Of a stretch of 64,000 nt of DNA, positions 26,168-35,660 are shown in pieces. Made by a program: the position numbers and the translations under genes. How positions within the stretch are numbered: position 1 is the first letter of the stretch; each line of letters begins with the position of its first letter. Under the pieces are notes generated by a model. It did no database searches. It saw only the letters and a program-made list of their open reading frames with translations, and had not been told where the DNA came from. Source of the stretch: a candidate division WOR-3 bacterium. Its GTDB lineage: Bacteria; Hydrothermota; Tepidihabitantia; Tepidihabitantales; Tepidihabitantaceae. The stretch is taken from the NCBI GenBank assembly GCA_039801085.1, contig JBDRTY010000001.1, positions 151,555 through 215,554 on the forward strand. Direction: 5' to 3'.

Positions 26168-26820
26168 GTTATCTGGCGATTGAAGGGCCGATCGGCGTCG
26201 GGAAAACCGCACTGGCAGAACTGCTGGCAAGGCGCCTGCAGGCCCGGCTGGTGCGTGAGGTGGTGGAGGAGAATCCGTTTCTGGAAAAGTTTTACCGGGA
26301 TATGCGCGGCTATGCGTTTCAGACGCAGCTGTTTTTTCTGCTTTCCCGGCACCGGCAGTTGCAGGAGGTATTCCAGTCCGGGATGGTGCTGATGGAAGGG
26401 GCGCTGGTGCCGGAACAGGCGGTGGTCAGTGACTATCTGTTTGAGAAGGACCGGATATTTGCCACGCTTAATCTGACCGAGCATGAGCTGGCGCTCTATT
26501 ACCGGATTTATGAGCTGATCAGGCGGGATATTCCCAAGCCGGATCTGGTCGTATATCTGCAGGCACGGGTGGAGGTACTGCTGGCGCGGATCCGGCAGCG
26601 GGGCCGGCCGTTTGAGGTGGATATTGATCCGGAGTATCTGGGCACGCTGGCAAATCTCTACAATTCATTCTTTCTCCATTACGAAGAGGCGCCGGTGCTG
26701 ATTGTCAATACCGACCGGCTGGACTTTGTCGCCAGTCAGGATGATTTTGAGGAGTTGCTGCGGGCGATCCTGGAACACCGTTCGGGCAGGAAATTCTATT
26801 CGCCCCGGAGCCGGAGGTAG
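26152..26820 (+). CDS. Deoxynucleoside kinase (dGK/dAK type)
   Basis: 222 residues. P-loop GPIGVGKT (12-19), substrate-site motif VSDYLFEKDRIFA and the LID segment RIRQRGRPFE. It phosphorylates deoxyadenosine/deoxyguanosine for salvage; the exact base is not readable. The likely start is a TTG at 26152 overlapping the end of folK by 16 nt; no ATG is available before the P-loop. The pairing of folK with a dNK gene recurs in some bacteria. Confidence 0.88.
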   Translation: MGAQLSYLAIEGPIGVGKTALAELLARRLQARLVREVVEENPFLEKFYRDMRGYAFQTQLFFLLSRHRQLQEVFQSGMVLMEGALVPEQAVVSDYLFEKDRIFATLNLTEHELALYYRIYELIRRDIPKPDLVVYLQARVEVLLARIRQRGRPFEVDIDPEYLGTLANLYNSFFLHYEEAPVLIVNTDRLDFVASQDDFEELLRAILEHRSGRKFYSPRSRR

Positions 26821-26823
26821 CAG

Positions 26824-27648
26824 ATGGCTGCCGATTCCGGGAAAATTACCACCCGCCGGCTGCGGAAAATGAAGGCGCTCGGGGAAAAAATTGTCTGTCT
26901 GACTGCGTATGACTTCACCTTTGCCCGGATTATTGACCGCTCCGGGGTGGATGTCATTCTGGTCGGCGATTCGGCGGCAAATGTCGTCTACGGCATGCGC
27001 ACAACCCTGACGATCGGGATGGAGGAGATGCTTCTGCACACGCGGGCGGTGGCAAGCGGGGTTGAGCGGGCGCTCGTGGTCAGTGATATGCCGTTTCTCT
27101 CCTTTCAGGTGTCGCCGGAAAGGGCGGTGGAGAATGCCGGCCGGCTGCTTCAGGCCGGGGCAGAGGCGGTCAAGGTCGAGGGTGCGGGTCCGGTGCTGGA
27201 GGTGGTCAGGCGGCTGGTGGCGTTCGGAATTCCGGTAATGGGACATCTCGGACTGACACCCCAGGCGGTTCATCAGCTGGGCGGTTACCGCCTACAGGCA
27301 AGAAAGCCTGAGGAGCAGGAGAGGTTGCTGGCGGATGCGCTGGCGCTGGAAGCAGCGGGCTGTTTTGCGCTCGTCTTGGAAAAGGTGCCGGCGGAAGTGG
27401 CGGCGACTGTCACGCGCCGTCTCCAGATTCCGACTATCGGTATCGGTGCCGGACCGGAGTGCGACGGTCAGGTGCTCGTGCTTCAGGATCTGCTCGGGCT
27501 GAGCGATGAACCCCGGCTCAAGTTTGTCAAGCAATATGCTGAACTCAGCCGGATTGTCCAGACGGCGGTTGCGGAGTACTGTTCCGAGGTGCGCAGCGGC
27601 AGGTTCCCCGGAAAAGAGCACAGCTTCTATCTGGATGAAGGAAAATAA
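26824..27648 (+). CDS. panB: 3-methyl-2-oxobutanoate hydroxymethyltransferase
   Basis: 274 residues. Characteristic TTRRLRKMKALGEKI start, LVGDSAANVVYG (Mg-binding Asp), MGHLGLTPQ and GIGAGPECDGQVLV. It makes ketopantoate from 2-oxoisovalerate with methylene-tetrahydrofolate, which links it to folK upstream. It follows the kinase gene by 3 nt and overlaps panC. Confidence 0.97.
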   Translation: MAADSGKITTRRLRKMKALGEKIVCLTAYDFTFARIIDRSGVDVILVGDSAANVVYGMRTTLTIGMEEMLLHTRAVASGVERALVVSDMPFLSFQVSPERAVENAGRLLQAGAEAVKVEGAGPVLEVVRRLVAFGIPVMGHLGLTPQAVHQLGGYRLQARKPEEQERLLADALALEAAGCFALVLEKVPAEVAATVTRRLQIPTIGIGAGPECDGQVLVLQDLLGLSDEPRLKFVKQYAELSRIVQTAVAEYCSEVRSGRFPGKEHSFYLDEGK

Positions 27649-28519
27649 CCGGGTGCGGGTAATCCGCAGTGTCCGGCAGATGCAGCTGCTTGCCGACCGG
27701 CTCCGGACACAGGGCCGGATTGGTTTTGTGCCGACGATGGGGGCACTCCATGCGGGACATCTCGAACTGGTCCGGGTTGCCCGGGAAAATGCCGATTTCA
27801 CCGTTGTTTCCATCTTTGTCAATCCAATTCAGTTCGGACCCAAAGAGGACTACCGGCAGTATCCGCGGGACTTCACCCGGGACCGGCGGCTGCTTGCCGG
27901 ACTCGGGGTGGATGTGATTTTCTACCCGGATGCAAAGGCGATGTATCCTGAAGGGTTTGCCACTTATGTTGAGGTTGATGGGCTCACCCGTTATCTCTGC
28001 GGCCGGTCCCGACCGGGACATTTCCGCGGGGTGACTACCGTGGTGGCAAAACTGTTTAACATTGTCAAACCCCATGTTGCGGTCTTCGGGCAGAAGGATG
28101 CTCAGCAGGCGCTGGTGATCAGACGGATGGTCCGGGACCTGAACTTTGATCTGAAGATTATCGTGGTGCCGACCGTGCGGGAGCCTGACGGTCTGGCACT
28201 CAGTTCGCGCAATGCCTATCTCACCCCAAAACAGCGCCGGCAGGCGACCGTGCTCTATCAGGCATTGCAGCTGGCTCAACAGCTGATCAGAGCCGGGGAG
28301 ACCGAACCGTCCCGGGTCAAGCGGGCGCTGCGCCGGCTGATCCGCACTCAGCCTGAAGCCCGGATTGATTATGTGGAAATCGTTGATACCTCCCGGCTGG
28401 AGCCGGTTCCAAGGATTCAGGGCGAGGTGCTGGTTGCGCTCGCGGTCTATTTCGGCCGGGCACGGCTAATTGACAACCTCATTGTCCGTGCCCCGCAGTC
28501 CGGCGGTAAAAACTCCTGA
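27635..28519 (+). CDS. panC: Pantoate-beta-alanine ligase
   Basis: 294 residues from ATG 27635, overlapping panB by 14 nt; the frame is open upstream but the family begins here (VRVIRSVRQMQ). Motifs: PTMGALHAGHL (HIGH-type), FVNPIQFGP, GQKDAQQ and LSSRNAYL (KMSKS-like). It adenylates pantoate and joins beta-alanine to form pantothenate. Its 3' end overlaps the convergent MFS gene by 41 nt. Confidence 0.97.
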   Translation: MKENNRVRVIRSVRQMQLLADRLRTQGRIGFVPTMGALHAGHLELVRVARENADFTVVSIFVNPIQFGPKEDYRQYPRDFTRDRRLLAGLGVDVIFYPDAKAMYPEGFATYVEVDGLTRYLCGRSRPGHFRGVTTVVAKLFNIVKPHVAVFGQKDAQQALVIRRMVRDLNFDLKIIVVPTVREPDGLALSSRNAYLTPKQRRQATVLYQALQLAQQLIRAGETEPSRVKRALRRLIRTQPEARIDYVEIVDTSRLEPVPRIQGEVLVALAVYFGRARLIDNLIVRAPQSGGKNS

Positions 28520-29765
28520 TACCCAGCAGCGCGGCCGTCCCCAGGAGCAGAAGCACAATTCCAATTACCACCAGTGCCAGCCGGTGAGAGGTGAGGTCAC
28601 CGAGGGTGCCGATGAAGAGCGTGGTCAGAAGAAAGGTGGCGTTGGTGATGAACTCGCGGGTTGAGAATATCCTGCCCCGGATATTTTCCGCCACCTCCTC
28701 CTGCAGCATCGTATTCTGGACAACGCCGAGCCAGGAAAAGGCGATGCCGGCGATTACCGCAACCAGGATCATAAACCAGAGGGTAATGAGCCAGTTGCCG
28801 ATGAAAAACAGCAGACCATAGATGAGAATGATGACGGCGACAATCAGCGGGCGGTTGATGTTTTTCGGCATCAGTCCGATGACCACTGCACCGGCAATCA
28901 TCCCGATGGCGAGGATGCCGGCAAAGATGCCGACGCCAGCGGTGCCCATTCCCAGCACCTGCTGGACGAGGTAGATCAGAATCGTATAGGCGACGGCGGA
29001 GATGAAGGTGGAGACGACGATCGAGCCGAGCACAAAGGCAACCAGCCGATTGATGAAGACGAGCCGGATAACTTCTGCCAGTTCCCTGAAAAACTGAACA
29101 AAAGCGTTGACAATCTCCTGGACCAGGTTTTGCTCCGAGTGTAATCCGTGTGCCAGCGGGTTTGCTGAAAGCGGACGAGTGATACTGGTACCGATGTTGA
29201 GCACCAGGATACCGGCAACCAGATGACACGAGGCGTCAATCCAGATTCCCCGCTGCCATCCGACCCATTTGATGAGAAACCCGCCGATCACCATGCCCAG
29301 CACAGTGGCGATCCGGGAAAAGAACAGACTGGCGGAGTTGGCGGCAAGAATTTCATCCCGTGCGACAAGGCTGGGCAGGAGTGCGGGGTTGGCGGTGTTG
29401 TTAAAGATATCCAGACCGAAGAACAGGGTCAGGGCGATCCAGAACGGCACAAAAGAGCGGGTGAGGGCAATGGCGAACGGGGTGAGGCCGAGAATGGCGG
29501 TCTGGATGAAATGGGTACGGGCGATCGTATTCCGCCGGTTCCAGCGGTCAACAAGCACGCCGGCAACCGGTGAGAGCACAAGTGTTGGAATAACAAAGGC
29601 AAGCGAACCGCCGGAATAGGCGAGCAGTTTTCCGGGAGCGGACATGCCGATGACGGTAATCAGCAGCATGTGAGACAGCCGGTCGCCGAGCTGGGACATG
29701 GCACCGGCGAGCGCCAGGTAAAGGAAGTTGCGGTTTTTCAGAACCGTAATCAGTCGGGATGGCAT
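28479..29765 (-). CDS. MFS transporter
   Basis: About 428 residues with 12 hydrophobic segments. The loop after helix 2 carries the MFS signature GVLVDRWNRRN, and the fold resembles the PF05977/ MFS_1-type exporters of drugs or metabolites. The substrate is unknown. ATG 29765 is chosen because a TAAACT -10 box lies 8 nt upstream; an in-frame TTG at 29801 would fall inside the -35 box. The gene ends inside panC on the opposite strand. Confidence 0.88.
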   Translation of the reverse strand: MPSRLITVLKNRNFLYLALAGAMSQLGDRLSHMLLITVIGMSAPGKLLAYSGGSLAFVIPTLVLSPVAGVLVDRWNRRNTIARTHFIQTAILGLTPFAIALTRSFVPFWIALTLFFGLDIFNNTANPALLPSLVARDEILAANSASLFFSRIATVLGMVIGGFLIKWVGWQRGIWIDASCHLVAGILVLNIGTSITRPLSANPLAHGLHSEQNLVQEIVNAFVQFFRELAEVIRLVFINRLVAFVLGSIVVSTFISAVAYTILIYLVQQVLGMGTAGVGIFAGILAIGMIAGAVVIGLMPKNINRPLIVAVIILIYGLLFFIGNWLITLWFMILVAVIAGIAFSWLGVVQNTMLQEEVAENIRGRIFSTREFITNATFLLTTLFIGTLGDLTSHRLALVVIGIVLLLLGTAALLGIRSFYRRTAGHGQ

Positions 29766-29773
29766 TTTAAGCG

Positions 29774-29801
29774 AGTTTAGCAGAAATCGATGCAATTGCA
29801 A
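29774..29801 (-). promoter_or_regulatory. Promoter of the MFS gene, predicted leaderless
   Basis: TTGCAA (29801-29796), 16-bp spacer, TAAACT (29779-29774), then 8 nt to ATG 29765. Confidence 0.5.
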
Positions 29802-29827
29802 TCCGGAAATAGCGGACAGGAAAATCC

Positions 29828-29855
29828 TTGACCCCGGAGCAATTACTGGTATAAT
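29828..29855 (+). promoter_or_regulatory. Promoter of fbp
   Basis: TTGACC (29828-29833), 16-bp spacer, consensus TATAAT (29850-29855). The ~25-nt leader carries AAGGAGG before ATG 29886. Confidence 0.75.
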
Positions 29856-29885
29856 GACATTTTAACTAACCAAGGAGGAAATCCG

Positions 29886-30995
29886 ATGAAGGAAAATTCC
29901 CAGTCTCCGATTACGATTTCCGTGATCAAAGCCGATATCGGCGGCTATGTCGGGCATTCTGCCAGTCATCCGGAAATTATTGATCTGGCTGAAGATAAGC
30001 TGAAGAAGGCAAAAAAGGAAGAGCTGCTTATTGACTTTTATGTCACCAGCTGCGGTGATGACCTGGAACTGATCATGACCCACCGGCAGGGAAAAGACAG
30101 TGAAAAGATTCACAAACTTGCCTGGGACACCTTCATGGCCTGTACTGAACTTGCCCGGGAACTCAAACTCTACGGTGCCGGGCAGGACATGCTCGCCGAT
30201 GCCTTCAGCGGTAATGTCAAGGGAATGGGACCGGGCGTGGCAGAGATGAGCTTTGTTGAGCGCAAGTCCGAGCCGGTGATCGTCTTCTGCGGGGACAAGT
30301 GCGCACCCGGCGCCTGGAACCTGCCGCTTTTCCGCATCTTTGCCGATCCGTTCAACACCATCGGTCTGGTGATTGATCCGACGATGCATGACGGCTTCCG
30401 GTTCGAGGTTCATGATGTATTTGAGGGCCGGGATATGGTCCTCTCCTGTCCGGAGGAGATGTATGACCTCCTGGTGCTCATCGGCTCACCGGAGAATTAT
30501 GTCATCAAGAATGTCTACAAGAAGGACGGTGAAATCGCCGCCACCAGTTCCACCCAGAAACTGGCACTGATCGCCGGCCGGTATGTGGGCAAGGATGACC
30601 CGGTAATGATGGTGCGCTGTCAGTCCGGATTTCCGGCGGTGGGAGAGGTGCTGGAGGCGTTTGTCTTTCCCCATCTGGTTTCGGGCTGGATGCGCGGTTC
30701 CCACTACGGTCCGCTGATGCCGGTTGCCCAGCATCAGGCAACGCCGTCAAGGTTTGACGGTCCGCCCCGGGTTATCGCTCTCGGTTTCCAGCTGGCAGAG
30801 GGGAAGCTGATCGGACCGCGGGACATGTTTGATGATCCGGGGTTTGACCTTGCCCGCAAGGAGGCGAACCGGCTGGCGGAGTTCATGCGCCGGCACGGAC
30901 CGTTCGAGCCCCATCGTCTGGGCTTGAAGGAAATGGAATATACCACCCTGCCCCAGGTGCTGAAGAAACTCCTGGAGCGGGAAAAGCAGGGTTAA
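29886..30995 (+). CDS. fbp: Bifunctional fructose-1,6-bisphosphate aldolase/phosphatase
   Basis: 369 residues, the class V enzyme of archaea and deeply branching thermophilic bacteria. The N-terminal ITISVIKADIGGYVGHSA holds metal ligands and the start of the family; other conserved stretches are GAGQDMLADAFSGNVKGMGPG and GDKCAPGAWNLPL with FDGPPRV near the end. One active site condenses triose phosphates and then removes the phosphate, driving gluconeogenesis one way. Its presence argues for a thermophilic or ancestral-type sugar metabolism. Leads an operon with a MoxR ATPase and DUF177. Confidence 0.96.
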   Translation: MKENSQSPITISVIKADIGGYVGHSASHPEIIDLAEDKLKKAKKEELLIDFYVTSCGDDLELIMTHRQGKDSEKIHKLAWDTFMACTELARELKLYGAGQDMLADAFSGNVKGMGPGVAEMSFVERKSEPVIVFCGDKCAPGAWNLPLFRIFADPFNTIGLVIDPTMHDGFRFEVHDVFEGRDMVLSCPEEMYDLLVLIGSPENYVIKNVYKKDGEIAATSSTQKLALIAGRYVGKDDPVMMVRCQSGFPAVGEVLEAFVFPHLVSGWMRGSHYGPLMPVAQHQATPSRFDGPPRVIALGFQLAEGKLIGPRDMFDDPGFDLARKEANRLAEFMRRHGPFEPHRLGLKEMEYTTLPQVLKKLLEREKQG

Positions 30996-31028
30996 AGGCA
31001 GTTGGAAAAGGAAGGGATTCAAGATTTG

Positions 31029-32033
31029 ATGAATACCGGCACCGGCAGTGATGTGCAGGCGGTGGCGCGGCTGGCACAGGCGCGTCAGCAGCTGGAGAAT
31101 GAGCTCGCCAAGGTGATCATCGGTCAGAAACCGGTGATCGAGCAGGTGCTCATCTGCCTTTTGGCGCACGGTCACGGGCTTTTAATCGGTGTTCCCGGGC
31201 TGGCAAAGACCCTGCTGGTCAATACCCTTGCCCGGGTTCTGGACCTGTCCTTCAACCGGATTCAGTTCACGCCCGACCTGATGCCCTCCGACATCACCGG
31301 CACCGAGATCATTGATGAGGACCCGCAGAGCGGACGGCGCTGTTTCCGGTTTGTGCCCGGACCGGTGTTTGCTAATGTTGTCCTGGCGGATGAGATCAAC
31401 CGGACTCCGCCCAAGACCCAGGCGGCACTGCTGCAGGCGATGCAGGAATACCGGGTGACGGTCGGGGGCAGAACCTATGACCTGCCCGCACCGTTCTTTG
31501 TGCTCGCAACTCAGAATCCGATTGAGCTTGAGGGCACCTATCCACTGCCTGAAGCCCAGCTTGACCGGTTCATGTTCTCAATTGTGGTTGATTATCCCAG
31601 TCCGGAGGAGGAGAAGAAAATCGTCCAGAGCACCACCTCGGCATACGAACCGGTCCTGGAACGGATTCTGGATGCGGACGAGGTGCTGGCGCTGCAGGCG
31701 CTGGTGCGCCGGGTGCCGGTGGCGGATGAGGTGCTGGACTTTGCGGTCCGGCTCACCGGCATGACCCGGCCCGGCAGTCCGGATGCACCGCAGTTTGTCA
31801 AGGACTATGTGAGCTGGGGTGCGGGACCGCGGGCGACCCAGTACCTGGTGCTCGGTGCCAAGACCCGGGCGATTCTTGAGGGCAGATACACGCCGGGAAT
31901 TGATGATGTGATTGCGGTAGCCCTGCCGGTGCTCCGGCACCGGGTGATTACCAATTTCACCGCTGAGGCGGAGAACATCCGGGTTGAGGAGCTGATCCGC
32001 CGGCTGATCGAGACCTGCAGTCAGCGCCGTTAA
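31029..32033 (+). CDS. MoxR-type AAA+ ATPase
   Basis: About 334 residues from ATG 31029 (with GGAAGGG upstream); a TTG at 31002 gives a 9-residue extension. Walker A appears as GVPGLAKT, Walker B as VVLADEIN, with the sensor FVLATQNP and an Arg-finger region LPEAQLDRF. MoxR ATPases act as chaperones for metal insertion or complex assembly, usually beside DUF58/VWA genes. Those partners are absent here, which is unusual. Confidence 0.92.
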   Translation: MNTGTGSDVQAVARLAQARQQLENELAKVIIGQKPVIEQVLICLLAHGHGLLIGVPGLAKTLLVNTLARVLDLSFNRIQFTPDLMPSDITGTEIIDEDPQSGRRCFRFVPGPVFANVVLADEINRTPPKTQAALLQAMQEYRVTVGGRTYDLPAPFFVLATQNPIELEGTYPLPEAQLDRFMFSIVVDYPSPEEEKKIVQSTTSAYEPVLERILDADEVLALQALVRRVPVADEVLDFAVRLTGMTRPGSPDAPQFVKDYVSWGAGPRATQYLVLGAKTRAILEGRYTPGIDDVIAVALPVLRHRVITNFTAEAENIRVEELIRRLIETCSQRR

Positions 32034-32066
32034 GCCGGTCCGGTGCCGGAATTAAAAGGAGTGAAG

Positions 32067-32597
32067 ATGAGAAAGATCGGGCTGGTGCCGCTTGCCAGTC
32101 TCAAACCCGGGGACAACCGGTTTGAACTGGAGGGAGTGGCACGGGATTACGGGCTGGAGATTCACGAGGTTCGGGAAAACCCCTCTTTTGAAGAACTGCT
32201 GGGCAGAATCCGGGTGGCGGTGGTGATCACCCGCAGTGGCAAGCGGTTTCTGGTTCGGGGCAGAGTTCACTTCCGGGCGCGGCTGCGCTGTGCGATCTGC
32301 AATGAGGAGTATGAGCAGGATTTTGATGAGGAGCTGGTTGCCGAATTCACAATGCTGGAGCGGACCGGTGCCGCCTATGCCCGGGAGCTGGAACCGGAGG
32401 AGCTGGACCGGGTGAAGATTGATGCTGACTTCATTGACCTGAGTGCGGTGATTCATGATGCGATCCATCTGGCAATTCCGATCGCACCGCGCTGCCGTGA
32501 GGACTGTCAGGGTATCTGTCCGGTCTGCGGGGCAAACCGCAACCTGGTGCGGTGCGGATGTGAACTGCGGGAAAAAGGAACGGCTGCGGGCGGTTGA
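32067..32597 (+). CDS. DUF177 (YceD-like) protein with C-terminal zinc motif
   Basis: About 176 residues from ATG 32067, chosen for the AAAGGAG site upstream (a GTG at 32043 is also in frame). The DUF177 pattern RVHFRARLRCAICNEEYEQDF is followed by a C-terminal CREDCQGICPVCG Cys cluster. DUF177 proteins are linked to 23S rRNA/ribosome assembly and normally precede rpmF (L32), which is not seen here. Confidence 0.88.
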   Translation: MRKIGLVPLASLKPGDNRFELEGVARDYGLEIHEVRENPSFEELLGRIRVAVVITRSGKRFLVRGRVHFRARLRCAICNEEYEQDFDEELVAEFTMLERTGAAYARELEPEELDRVKIDADFIDLSAVIHDAIHLAIPIAPRCREDCQGICPVCGANRNLVRCGCELREKGTAAGG

Positions 32598-32620
32598 CCC
32601 GCTAACCGGTCAGCTATAAT
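32594..32620 (+). promoter_or_regulatory. Promoter of hutU
   Basis: TTGACC (32594-32599) and TATAAT (32615-32620), 15 bp apart; TAATAT two bases later would give 17 bp. The -35 lies at the end of the DUF177 gene. GGAGG follows before ATG 32649. Confidence 0.55.
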
Positions 32621-32648
32621 ATTTTAAAACAGCAAGCTGTGGAGGCGT

Positions 32649-34358
32649 ATGATGGCAGGATTCAGATATAAACCGGTGCACGCCCCGCGTGGCACCACCC
32701 TGACCTGCAAGGGCTGGCACCAGGAGGCGGCGCTCCGGATGCTTTTAAACAACCTTGACCCCGAGGTGGCGGAGAGGCCCGAGGAGCTGATTGTCTACGG
32801 CGGCACCGGCAGAGCCGCCCGCAACTGGGAATGCTTTCAGGCGATCGTCTCCTGTCTCAAGCAGCTGGAAAATGACGAGACCCTGCTTGTCCAGTCGGGC
32901 AAGCCGGTGGCGATCTTCCGGACCTTTGAGCATGCGCCCCGGGTGCTGATCGCCAACTCCAACCTCGTGCCCCGCTGGGCGACCAAGGAGTATTTTGATG
33001 AGCTCGAGGCGCAGGGGCTGATCATGTATGGCCAGATGACCGCCGGCTCCTGGATTTACATCGGCACGCAGGGCATCCTGCAGGGCACACACCAGACCTT
33101 TGTCAGTGCGGGTATCAGGCACTTCGGTTCCGGGGACCTGACCGGCAGGCTCGTGGTTTCGGGCGGGCTGGGTGGAATGAGCGGTGCCCAGCCGCTCGCT
33201 GCGACGATGGCGAATGCGGTCTATCTCGGAGCCGAGGTGGATCCGGCGCGGATTGAACGGCGCCGGGCATCGCGCAAACCCCGGTATCTGGATGAGCGGA
33301 TTGATAATCTCGACCGGGCGATTGATGCGGCGCTCGAGGCAAAGGCGCACCGGCAGGCAAAGTCAATCGTCTGGTGTGGCAACATCGTTGACCTGCTCCA
33401 GCGGCTGCTCGAGCGCAATGTCACCCCCGACCTCCTGACCGACCAGACCTCAGCCCATGACGAGCTCAACGGCTATGTGCCGGCAGGCATCAGTTTTGAG
33501 CAGGCGCTGGAACTGCGACGCCGGGATCCGCAGGAGTACAAGCGCCGTGCCTACGAGACGATGGCGCGCCATGTCCGGCTGATGCTCGCCCTGCAGGAGC
33601 GGGGTGCGGTCACCTTTGACTACGGCAACAACCTGCGCGGCAAGGCGCTCGAGGGCGGATATCTCCGCGAGGAGGAGATCCGGACTCCGGGCAGAACCGG
33701 CTCCTGGAAGTATCCGGGTTTTGTGCCCGCCTATATCCGGCCGCTCTTCTGTCAGGGGATGGGACCGTTCCGCTGGGTCGCCCTCTCCGGTGAGCCGGAC
33801 GACATCTACGAGACCGACAAGATCGTGATGGAGCTTTTCCCGGACAAGCCCGAACTCCACAACTGGCTCAAAAAGGCGGAAAATGAGGTGCCGTTTCAGG
33901 GCCTGCCGGCAAGGATCTGCTGGCTCGGCTACGGGGAGCGGGACCGTGCCGGTCTGGCATTCAACCGGGCGGTCCGTGAGGGCAGACTCCGGGCGCCGAT
34001 TGTCATCGGCCGAGACCATCTGGACACCGGCTCGGTCGCCTCACCCAACCGGGAGACCGAGGCGATGAAGGACGGCTCAGATGCGATCGCCGACTGGCCC
34101 CTGCTCAATGCGCTGCTCAATGTTGCCTCCGGCGCCTCCTGGGTTTCAATCCATTCCGGTGGCGGCGTCGGCATCGGCTATTCGGTCCATGCCGGCCAGG
34201 TGGTGGTCTGCGACGGCACACCCCAGATGGATGAGCGGCTCCGCCGCGTTTTGACCAATGACCCGGGTCTGGGCGTGTGCCGGCATGCGGATGCCGGCTA
34301 TGAGGAGGCGATCAGCCTTGCCCGGAAAGCCGGAATTGTGATTCCGATGCTGGATTAA
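32649..34358 (+). CDS. hutU: Urocanate hydratase
   Basis: 569 residues, full length. Conserved urocanase segments: [47 protein letters not shown] and the NAD-binding [13 protein letters not shown], with the catalytic region [16 protein letters not shown]. It converts urocanate to imidazolonepropionate in histidine breakdown. No hutH, hutI or formimidoyl-transfer gene is nearby, so the pathway is incomplete in this window. Two adjacent ATGs are possible (32649 or 32652). Confidence 0.97.
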   Translation: MMAGFRYKPVHAPRGTTLTCKGWHQEAALRMLLNNLDPEVAERPEELIVYGGTGRAARNWECFQAIVSCLKQLENDETLLVQSGKPVAIFRTFEHAPRVLIANSNLVPRWATKEYFDELEAQGLIMYGQMTAGSWIYIGTQGILQGTHQTFVSAGIRHFGSGDLTGRLVVSGGLGGMSGAQPLAATMANAVYLGAEVDPARIERRRASRKPRYLDERIDNLDRAIDAALEAKAHRQAKSIVWCGNIVDLLQRLLERNVTPDLLTDQTSAHDELNGYVPAGISFEQALELRRRDPQEYKRRAYETMARHVRLMLALQERGAVTFDYGNNLRGKALEGGYLREEEIRTPGRTGSWKYPGFVPAYIRPLFCQGMGPFRWVALSGEPDDIYETDKIVMELFPDKPELHNWLKKAENEVPFQGLPARICWLGYGERDRAGLAFNRAVREGRLRAPIVIGRDHLDTGSVASPNRETEAMKDGSDAIADWPLLNALLNVASGASWVSIHSGGGVGIGYSVHAGQVVVCDGTPQMDERLRRVLTNDPGLGVCRHADAGYEEAISLARKAGIVIPMLD

Positions 34359-35660
34359 GTGTCAAGACTGCTGCTTCTGCTTCTCCTGCCGGCTGCCTGC
34401 GGACAGCTCCGCCCACTTTCCCGGGCGGACCGGCTCGGTCCGGAGGAGAAACTGGAATACCTGATTTTACGCACCCTTGACCCGCAGGCAGGAGAGCAGT
34501 ATCTCAGTCTCGGCTCGGCACAGGCACGTCAGGAGTATCTGGACTGGTTCTGGCAGGACCGGAATCCGGAGGAGCACCGGCGCTACCACGAGCGGGCAGA
34601 AAAGGCGGCAGCGCTCTTCGGCCGGCTCGACCTGCTCGGTGATGAGCGGATACCGGTCTACATCCGCTACGGACCGCCCCGGCGCGAGGAGTATGCACCC
34701 CTGCCGGTGGAAAACGAGACCCTGCGGCTTTTTGTCAACCCGGCGGAGATCTGGACCTATGACTCGCTCGGGCTCCAGTTTGACTTTGTCAAGACCGGGG
34801 TCGGGTTCCGGCAGGTCGGATTTACCCGGTTCGGCAATCGCTGGTTTCCGCCCGCATTTGAGCCGGTGGATTATGGCAGACCGGCACCGTCGCCCGGACC
34901 GGATGCCAGAAAACTGGACCTTCAGATTGCCCTTTACCGGTTAAGCCAGCACCAGGAGACGGTGCAGGTTGAGCTTCATTACGGCGTGAGACCGGCGGGT
35001 TTGAAGCCGGGCGATATCCTCCGGTTTGAATTCCGGTTTGACTCCCGGCGCTACGGCGGTTTCGTCCGCTCCGGCTGGTATGGTTTTTCCGCCGACACCG
35101 GGAACGTCCTGGTGGTCGGCAGGGAGCTTTTTTCCCTGCCTGCCGACATCTATTCGGTCCGGGTCAGTGCGGTCAACCGCGACGGCTCGGCAGCGGGCGA
35201 GGTCCGGGCAGAGCTTAACCTCGTGGACTATGTCCGGCGCGCCCAGCCCGGCTCTGATATTGTACTATATGCACTGGTGGATGATATCTTCCAGAGCCCG
35301 CAGTTTGAGCATCCCCGCTACCGCCGGGTGGTGCCGCTTGTTCTCCCTGAGGTCCGCTCCGGTGGCACCTTCTACGCCCTGTTTGAAATCTACAACCTGA
35401 AGACCGACAGCCTCAACCGCCACCGGGCACAGGTCCGCTACGAGCTGATGGACCTGGACACGAGAAGAATGGCGGTTATCCCCGCACCCTCCCGCTTCAT
35501 CACCGGTGCGGGCACAACCGGCACTGCGCTGGAGCGGGTGCACACCATGGACTTGAATCCGGGCAATTACCTGCTGCTCGCCCGGGTTGAGGACCTGAAC
35601 TCGGGAAGACAGCTCAGCCTGACCACCCGGTTCCGCATCCTACCGCCGGAGAAGAAATAG
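34359..35660 (+). CDS. GWxTD-domain exported protein
   Basis: 433 residues. A leader with an uncertain lipobox (LLPAAC) ends near residue 14. The N-terminal domain contains YLDWFWQDRNPEEHRRYHER and VYIRYGPPRREEY, the arrangement of GWxTD proteins (often W-x-x-R-D-P ... NE), followed by beta-rich C-terminal repeats. GWxTD proteins occur in Acidobacteria, FCB bacteria and relatives; the function is unknown. The GTG start abuts the hutU stop. Its 3' end overlaps the convergent methyltransferase gene by 21 nt. Confidence 0.8.
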   Translation: MSRLLLLLLLPAACGQLRPLSRADRLGPEEKLEYLILRTLDPQAGEQYLSLGSAQARQEYLDWFWQDRNPEEHRRYHERAEKAAALFGRLDLLGDERIPVYIRYGPPRREEYAPLPVENETLRLFVNPAEIWTYDSLGLQFDFVKTGVGFRQVGFTRFGNRWFPPAFEPVDYGRPAPSPGPDARKLDLQIALYRLSQHQETVQVELHYGVRPAGLKPGDILRFEFRFDSRRYGGFVRSGWYGFSADTGNVLVVGRELFSLPADIYSVRVSAVNRDGSAAGEVRAELNLVDYVRRAQPGSDIVLYALVDDIFQSPQFEHPRYRRVVPLVLPEVRSGGTFYALFEIYNLKTDSLNRHRAQVRYELMDLDTRRMAVIPAPSRFITGAGTTGTALERVHTMDLNPGNYLLLARVEDLNSGRQLSLTTRFRILPPEKK

